In this document: positions 59,402 through 64,000 of the stretch, piece by piece
How the letters are laid out: every line of letters starts with the position of its first letter
Numbering within the stretch: position 1 is the stretch's first letter
Assembly (NCBI RefSeq): GCF_003426815.1
Contig: NZ_QKYK01000004.1
Location: forward strand, 124,001-188,000
From: Desertimonas flava
Lineage (GTDB): Bacteria > Actinomycetota > Acidimicrobiia > Acidimicrobiales > Ilumatobacteraceae
Direction of reading: 5' to 3'
DNA: 64,000 bases
Position numbers and translations under genes: made by a program
The notes under the pieces: generated by a model
Databases searched by the model: none
What the model was told of the DNA's origin: nothing
What the model saw: the letters and a program-made list of their open reading frames with translations, nothing else

Positions 59402-61822
59402 TCAGCGCTCGTGGCGTTGGCGGTTCAGGCCGGCGACGCCCAGCAGGCCGGCACCCGCCATCAGGATGAGGGCGGCGATCAGGGTGACCCCGGTGCTGGG
59501 GACGCCGGTGGCGGGTAGGGCACCGGCAGGGGTCGTGGTCGGCGTGCCGCCGGTCGTCGTGGATGGTGAGTCGGGGGTCGGCGCAGCGGACCGGACGGTC
59601 ACCGTGAACGTGCCGGTGGTGACATTGCCCGGTCCGGGATCGATCTGTGAGATCGCCCGGACGTAGCCGTAGAACCCGGCCGGGACGACAGGGTTGTCGG
59701 TCGCGGTGCACGTGACCACGGTCGTACCGACGGGGAACAGACTGCCGGACGGCGGCTGGCAATCGACCGGCACGTCACCGCCGACCGAGTCCTGCGCGGT
59801 CGCTTCGTAGGTGACCACGGCGCCGTCGGGACCGGATGCCGTGACCTCGATGTCGTCAGGCAGATCGAGGGTCGGGCCGGTCGAGTCCGTGACGGTGACG
59901 GAGAACTCGCCCGATCCCGTGTTGCCGGCTGCGTCGGTAGCGGTGCAGTGCACCGTCGTGGTGCCGACGGCGAATTCGTCACCCGAGGGCGGGGTGCACG
60001 CAACGACCGGATCAGGGTCGACGGCGTCGGCTGCGGTGACGTCGAACTCGACCGATGCACCTGTCGGTGCGGACGCTTCAACCGTGATGTCATCGGGCAG
60101 ATCCAGGGTCGGTGCGGTGGAGTCGGCAACGGTCACGTTGAACGTGCCGGCCGTTGCGTTGTCGTCGTTGTCGGTTGCCGTGCAACTGACGTCCGTCGAC
60201 CCGAGCGGGAACAGGTCGCCGGACGCGGGCGTGCAGACGACCGACGGGTCCGGATCGACGTCGTCGGTGGCGGTGGCGTCGAACGGGACGGTCGCGCCGG
60301 CGGCCCCGGTGGCTTCGACGACGAGATCATCGGGGAGGACGAGCAGTGGGTCGCCCTCGTCGAGCACGGTCACGACGAATGACCCTGTGGAAGTGTTGCC
60401 ACTGGAGTCCGTGCTCGAGCAGTTCACCGTCGTCGAACCCAACGGAAACGTCGAGCCGCTGGGCGGCACACACGTGACCGTACGATCTCCATCGACGGCG
60501 TCGGTCGCCGTCGGAGTGAACGTGACCGCGGCGCCGTCGGGCCCGATGGCGGTCTCGGAGATGTCACCGGGCAGACCGAGAAGCGGCCCTTCCGTATCGG
60601 CCACGTTGATGCTGAACGAAGCGGAACCGGTGTTGCCAGCCATGTCGGTCGCTGCGCAGCTGACCGTCGTCGTGCCCAACGAGAACGTCGACCCCGACGA
60701 CGGTGAGCACACCGGCGTCACTGACCCGCTGACCGCATCAGTCGACGTCGCGCCCGAGTACGTGACGACCGCACCCGACGGTCCGGTGGCTTCTGCGGTG
60801 ACATCGCTCGGCGCGGTCACCTGCGGCGCCGTCGTGTCCACCACCGTCACCGTGAACGAACCACTGCCGGTGTTACCCGCCGTGTCGGTGGCCGAGCAGG
60901 TGACCGTCGTCGAACCGAGCGCGAACGTCGAGCCCGACGCTGGCGAGCACACCGGCGTCACGGACCCGCTGACCGCATCGGTCGACGACGCGCCCGAGTA
61001 GGTCACGACCGCACCCGAGGGTCCCGTGGCCTCAGCGGTGATATTGCTGGGCACGGTGACCTGCGGCGCCGTCGTGTCCACCACCGTCACCGTGAACGAA
61101 CCGTTCGCAGTGTTACCTGCAGCGTCGCTGGCCGAACAGCTGACGGTCGTCGTGGCGATGGGGAACACGGAGCCGCTGACGGGTGAGCACGAAACTGGCC
61201 GACTTCCACTGACGGCGTCGTTGGCCGACGCCGAGAAACTGACCGTGGCACCCGACGCCGAGGAGGCTTCGACGGTCTGGTTGCTCGGCAGGCTCAGCAC
61301 CGGTGGCGTGGTGTCGGGGGGATTTGTCGGTGTGGTCACCCCCTGAGCCGACACCGCCGTGTTCGAGGAGTCGAACGTGATCGTGAACGTGCCCGTGTCG
61401 GACGCGGAGGAGCCAGCGACCACCACGGTCCACACCTGCAACGTGGCCCCGCAACACAACGCGTTCGAGGAGAACGACGTCGATCCGGTGCCGAAGCTGA
61501 AGCAGCCGATGTCGGACTGATTCGGCAAGAAGCCCCCTTGGTGGAGATACACGACCGGCGTGAATCCCTGCGCCGACACCGACGCCGTCAACGTCGTCGC
61601 GGCTGCGCCCTCCTGATGGAAGATCGCATATGCGTACGGCCGGGTCGCACCACCAGACACGCAGTTCGGCCCGTTCGGCGTCGTATAACTCCCGCCGATG
61701 GACCCACTCGCACTGATCGACGCCGCCGACACCGGCACCGCCGATATCCCCACACCCACCGTCACCGACGCCAGCATCGCCACGAACGCGGCGACGACAC
61801 GCCCAACCCACCTCATGCCCAT
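59402..61822 (-). CDS. Sortase-anchored surface protein with seven HYR repeats
   Basis: 806 aa, secreted. A signal peptide spans residues 1-35 (VVAAFVAMLASVTVGVGISAVPVSAA). Residues 40-155 form a unique Cys-containing beta domain. Seven HYR (hyalin/Ig-like) repeats of about 80 aa each run from 171 to about 745, each ending in a CxATDxxGNTxxGxFxVTV-type pattern. A Thr/Pro linker, LPATG (769-773), a hydrophobic stretch and RQRHER make a complete cell-wall sorting signal. Repeats 2 and 3 are almost identical. HYR modules mediate adhesion and protein-protein contacts. The gene stands alone, convergent with the glycan operon. Confidence 0.93.
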   Translation of the reverse strand: MGMRWVGRVVAAFVAMLASVTVGVGISAVPVSAASISASGSIGGSYTTPNGPNCVSGGATRPYAYAIFHQEGAAATTLTASVSAQGFTPVVYLHQGGFLPNQSDIGCFSFGTGSTSFSSNALCCGATLQVWTVVVAGSSASDTGTFTITFDSSNTAVSAQGVTTPTNPPDTTPPVLSLPSNQTVEASSASGATVSFSASANDAVSGSRPVSCSPVSGSVFPIATTTVSCSASDAAGNTANGSFTVTVVDTTAPQVTVPSNITAEATGPSGAVVTYSGASSTDAVSGSVTPVCSPASGSTFALGSTTVTCSATDTAGNTGSGSFTVTVVDTTAPQVTAPSDVTAEATGPSGAVVTYSGATSTDAVSGSVTPVCSPSSGSTFSLGTTTVSCAATDMAGNTGSASFSINVADTEGPLLGLPGDISETAIGPDGAAVTFTPTATDAVDGDRTVTCVPPSGSTFPLGSTTVNCSSTDSSGNTSTGSFVVTVLDEGDPLLVLPDDLVVEATGAAGATVPFDATATDDVDPDPSVVCTPASGDLFPLGSTDVSCTATDNDDNATAGTFNVTVADSTAPTLDLPDDITVEASAPTGASVEFDVTAADAVDPDPVVACTPPSGDEFAVGTTTVHCTATDAAGNTGSGEFSVTVTDSTGPTLDLPDDIEVTASGPDGAVVTYEATAQDSVGGDVPVDCQPPSGSLFPVGTTVVTCTATDNPVVPAGFYGYVRAISQIDPGPGNVTTGTFTVTVRSAAPTPDSPSTTTGGTPTTTPAGALPATGVPSTGVTLIAALILMAGAGLLGVAGLNRQRHER
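60596..61075 (-). repeat. Near-identical tandem HYR-coding repeats (2 x 240 bases)
   Basis: HYR repeats 2 (60836-61075) and 3 (60596-60835) are almost the same at the DNA level, including TGCGGCGCCGTCGTGTCCAC and GTCACCGTGAACGAACC in both, while the other five have diverged. This points to a recent duplication by unequal crossing-over. Confidence 0.75.
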
Positions 61823-61928
61823 ACGCCGACCTTACCTCGACCGACCGCCAAGCGGCGACCCACGCGCCGCGAGAACCATGTCGGCGACGCCGCACCCGTC
61901 ACGCTCGAACCGCCGTGCGTCGTCGGCG

Positions 61929-64000
61929 TCATCGTCCGAGGACGGCCTCGACGCGCACATGGGTGCTGTTCGGCGGTGCTGCCACGAGGTTGCCGTCGAT
62001 CCTGCTGCCGTCGACGGTGAGCGAGCGGATGCCGTGAGCGACACCGTCGGGGTTGCGGACCTCGATCTCGTAGTCGACGCCGCGGAAGCGGCGGTGGATC
62101 GTGAATCCGGGCCACGACGGCGGGATACACGGGTCGATGCGCAGTCCGGCGTGGTCGGGCTGCACGCCGAGGATCCCCTGGGTGGCCACGACGAACGTCC
62201 ACGCCGCAGTCCCGGTGAGCCAGGAGTTCTTCGCCTCGCCCGACGTGGGCGAGTCGGGTCCGGCGATCGCCTGCGCGTAGACGTACGGCTCGCAGCGGTA
62301 GGTCTCGATCTGGTCCTGCTTCGCGGATGGGCAAATCGACAGGTAGCCCGCCAGCGCGCGGTCGCCGTCGCCGGCGCGGCACCAGGCGAGGTGGATCCAC
62401 GTGTTGCTGTGGCAGAAGATGCCGGCGTTCTCCTTGACGCCGGGTGGATACGACGTGATCTCGCCGAGCTCGAGGTGGTAGCGGGTGTATGCGGGTTGCT
62501 GCAGCACGATGCCGTTCGGCGTGGTGAGTTGCGCCTCGACCGCATCGAGTGCCTGCCGGGCGCGTCCATCGGTGCCGGCGCCGCCGAGCGCACACCACGC
62601 CTGGCTCTCCACGAAGATCTGGCCCTCTTCGTTCCGCGACGAACCGACCGGCCGGCTCTCGGCGTCGTAGGCACGAAGCCACCACTCGCCATCCCACCCG
62701 TGCGTCTCGACCGCGGCGAGTATCTCGGCTCGCCACCGGCGAATCCGCGCCGCGTCGTCGGGTCGTTCGAGATGGTCGTAGAGCGCGCCCATCTCGTTGG
62801 CTGCGGCAAGGAAGAGTCCCCCGATCATGACTGACTCGGCCTGCGAGCCGACCACGTCGCCGGCGGTCTGGAACGACTCGTTCGGCTCGGTGGAGAAGCA
62901 GTTGAGGTTCAGGCAGTCGTTCCAGTCGGCGTGCCCGATCAGTGGCAGGCCGTGCGGCCCACGATTCGCCATCGTGTAGGCGAGCGAGGTCTCGAGGTGG
63001 TGCAGCAGGCTTTCGCGCTCGCCGTCGTCGGTGTAGGTCCGGTCGGCGTAGCCGCACGGCGCGTCGAGCACGCCGAGGTCGGCGGTCTCTTTGACGTACG
63101 CGCACGTCGCCAGCACGAGCCACAGGTGGTCGTCGTAGAAGTCGCCGCCGACGTCGGCGTTGCCCTGCTTGGTGAGCGGCTGGTACTGGTGGAAGCACGT
63201 GCCGTCGGACAGCTGTGTGGCGGCGAGGTCGAGCAGCCGCCTGCGTGCCCGGCTCGGGACCATGTGGACGAAGCCGAGCAAGTCCTGGTTGGAGTCGCGG
63301 AACCCCATGCCGCGCCCGATGCCCGTCTCGAACATCGACGCCGAGCGCGACAGGTTGAACGTCGCCATGCACTGGTACTGATTCCAGGTGTTCACCATCC
63401 GGCCGAGGTGCTCGTCGGGACAGGTCACCTGGACGCCGCCCAGCAAGCGATCCCAGGACGACGCGAGCGCAGCGAACGCGGTGTCGACGACGCCCGGCGC
63501 CGACCACCGCTCGAGGATCGCCCGACCCTGGCTCGTGTCGAACGAGCCCGTCGCGGTGAACTTGGCCGCGCCGTGCTGCACGAACGCGAGCACGAACGCC
63601 AACTCGCACCGCTCGGCGGGCGCGAGGTCGAGCGTCACCTCGTGTGCCCCGATCGGGTTCCAGCCGTGGGCGATCGAGCCGGTGGCGCCGCCGGCAAAGG
63701 GAACGCGTGCCTCGTGGAGACCCTCGTGCACGCCGACGAACGCGTCGCGCGACGTGTCGAAGCCGGAGACCGGCGCCGTGCAGGCGAACATCGTCGAGTG
63801 GTCGCGGCGTTCACGGAACTCAGTCACGTGGTGAATCGCGCTGCCCTCCACCACGACCTCGCCGATCGAGTAGGTCCGCTGGTAGTTCGTCATGTCGTTG
63901 AGCGCGTCGTAGAACGCGAACTCGACGAACGAGTACAAGCGGGGCTGCTTGCGCTCGCCCGACGTGTTGCGGACGGTGACCTTCCACAACTCGACGTCCT
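61929..64000 (-). CDS. GH94 cellobiose-phosphorylase-like enzyme, 5' end outside the window
   Basis: The frame is open to the window edge; about 689 residues are visible of an expected 800-830. Signatures are those of cellobiose/chitobiose phosphorylases: NTWNQYQCMATFNLSRSASMFETGIGRGMGFRDSNQDLLGFVHMVP, GDFYDDHLWLV, HADWNDCLNLN (containing the general-acid Asp), GQIFVESQAWC, VKENAGIFCHSNTWIHLA, TSGEAKNSWLTGTAAW. Together these give a complete GH94 catalytic domain and C-terminal barrel; only part of the N-terminal beta-sandwich is missing. It cleaves a beta-glucoside with phosphate to give a sugar 1-phosphate. Convergent with nothing; 106 bases separate it from the HYR gene downstream. Confidence 0.95.
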   Translation of the reverse strand, partial: DVELWKVTVRNTSGERKQPRLYSFVEFAFYDALNDMTNYQRTYSIGEVVVEGSAIHHVTEFRERRDHSTMFACTAPVSGFDTSRDAFVGVHEGLHEARVPFAGGATGSIAHGWNPIGAHEVTLDLAPAERCELAFVLAFVQHGAAKFTATGSFDTSQGRAILERWSAPGVVDTAFAALASSWDRLLGGVQVTCPDEHLGRMVNTWNQYQCMATFNLSRSASMFETGIGRGMGFRDSNQDLLGFVHMVPSRARRRLLDLAATQLSDGTCFHQYQPLTKQGNADVGGDFYDDHLWLVLATCAYVKETADLGVLDAPCGYADRTYTDDGERESLLHHLETSLAYTMANRGPHGLPLIGHADWNDCLNLNCFSTEPNESFQTAGDVVGSQAESVMIGGLFLAAANEMGALYDHLERPDDAARIRRWRAEILAAVETHGWDGEWWLRAYDAESRPVGSSRNEEGQIFVESQAWCALGGAGTDGRARQALDAVEAQLTTPNGIVLQQPAYTRYHLELGEITSYPPGVKENAGIFCHSNTWIHLAWCRAGDGDRALAGYLSICPSAKQDQIETYRCEPYVYAQAIAGPDSPTSGEAKNSWLTGTAAWTFVVATQGILGVQPDHAGLRIDPCIPPSWPGFTIHRRFRGVDYEIEVRNPDGVAHGIRSLTVDGSRIDGNLVAAPPNSTHVRVEAVLGR

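Noticed and set aside
59402-61400. Periodic repeats looked like a possible CRISPR or satellite array
   Set aside because: The period is about 240 bases and in frame with HYR domains; there are no short identical repeats with unique spacers.

Overview
The window is high-GC bacterial DNA with GTG/TTG starts, dense ATGA/GTGA gene overlaps, many acyl-CoA dehydrogenases, luciferase-like (often F420-dependent) oxidoreductases, CaiB/BaiF CoA-transferases and an LPxTG surface protein. Together these fit an actinobacterium, and the mix resembles the marine/soil Acidimicrobiia-type (Ilumatobacter-like) lineage. That placement is inference from gene content only. I see no rRNA, tRNA or CRISPR array.

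Left edge (1-3.9 kb): accessory DNA. It holds the 3' part of a tyrosine integrase, the left end of an IS21-family element (terminal repeats plus the first 19 codons of istA, then a break), and a two-gene unit encoding a GNAT-PIN-GNAT-PUA/ASCH-like fusion followed by a stand-alone ASCH protein. This unit is the best candidate here for an undescribed RNA-targeting system.

Centre (4.7-46.7 kb): a large catabolic/uptake region for an unidentified carboxylic or CoA-linked substrate. It contains two TetR regulators, SDRs, two luciferase-like oxidoreductases, CoA-transferases (one a tandem fusion with only one catalytic Asp), two amidohydrolase-2 proteins, an oligopeptide-type ABC importer split over two divergent operons, and a nine-gene plus-strand operon that includes DppD/F and three acyl-CoA dehydrogenase genes plus a crotonase. 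A minus-strand run from 46.7 to 29.3 kb encodes a GntR regulator, a second acyl-CoA dehydrogenase/crotonase/ligase cassette paralogous to the first, a Liv-type ABC importer (with fused LivM-LivG), a ThDP enzyme, cupin, VOC and ferredoxin-like proteins. Copies or relatives of a 16-bp palindrome (TTGACTGGCCAGTCAA) lie ahead of five transcription units and suggest a common TetR-family regulon.

Right part: 46.7-49 kb is a poorly coding stretch with REP-like repeats and perfect hairpins. It is followed by two conserved actinobacterial hypotheticals, one with a HEPN-type RxxxxH motif and one with a PD-(D/E)XK nuclease motif, then a haemolysin III homologue. From 53.3 kb to the end is a carbohydrate locus: two GT4-like glycosyltransferases, an (alpha/alpha)6-toroid-like protein, two small proteins, a GH130 phosphorylase/mannosidase-like enzyme, a sortase-anchored protein with seven HYR (Ig-like) repeats, and a GH94 cellobiose-phosphorylase-like enzyme that runs off the right edge.
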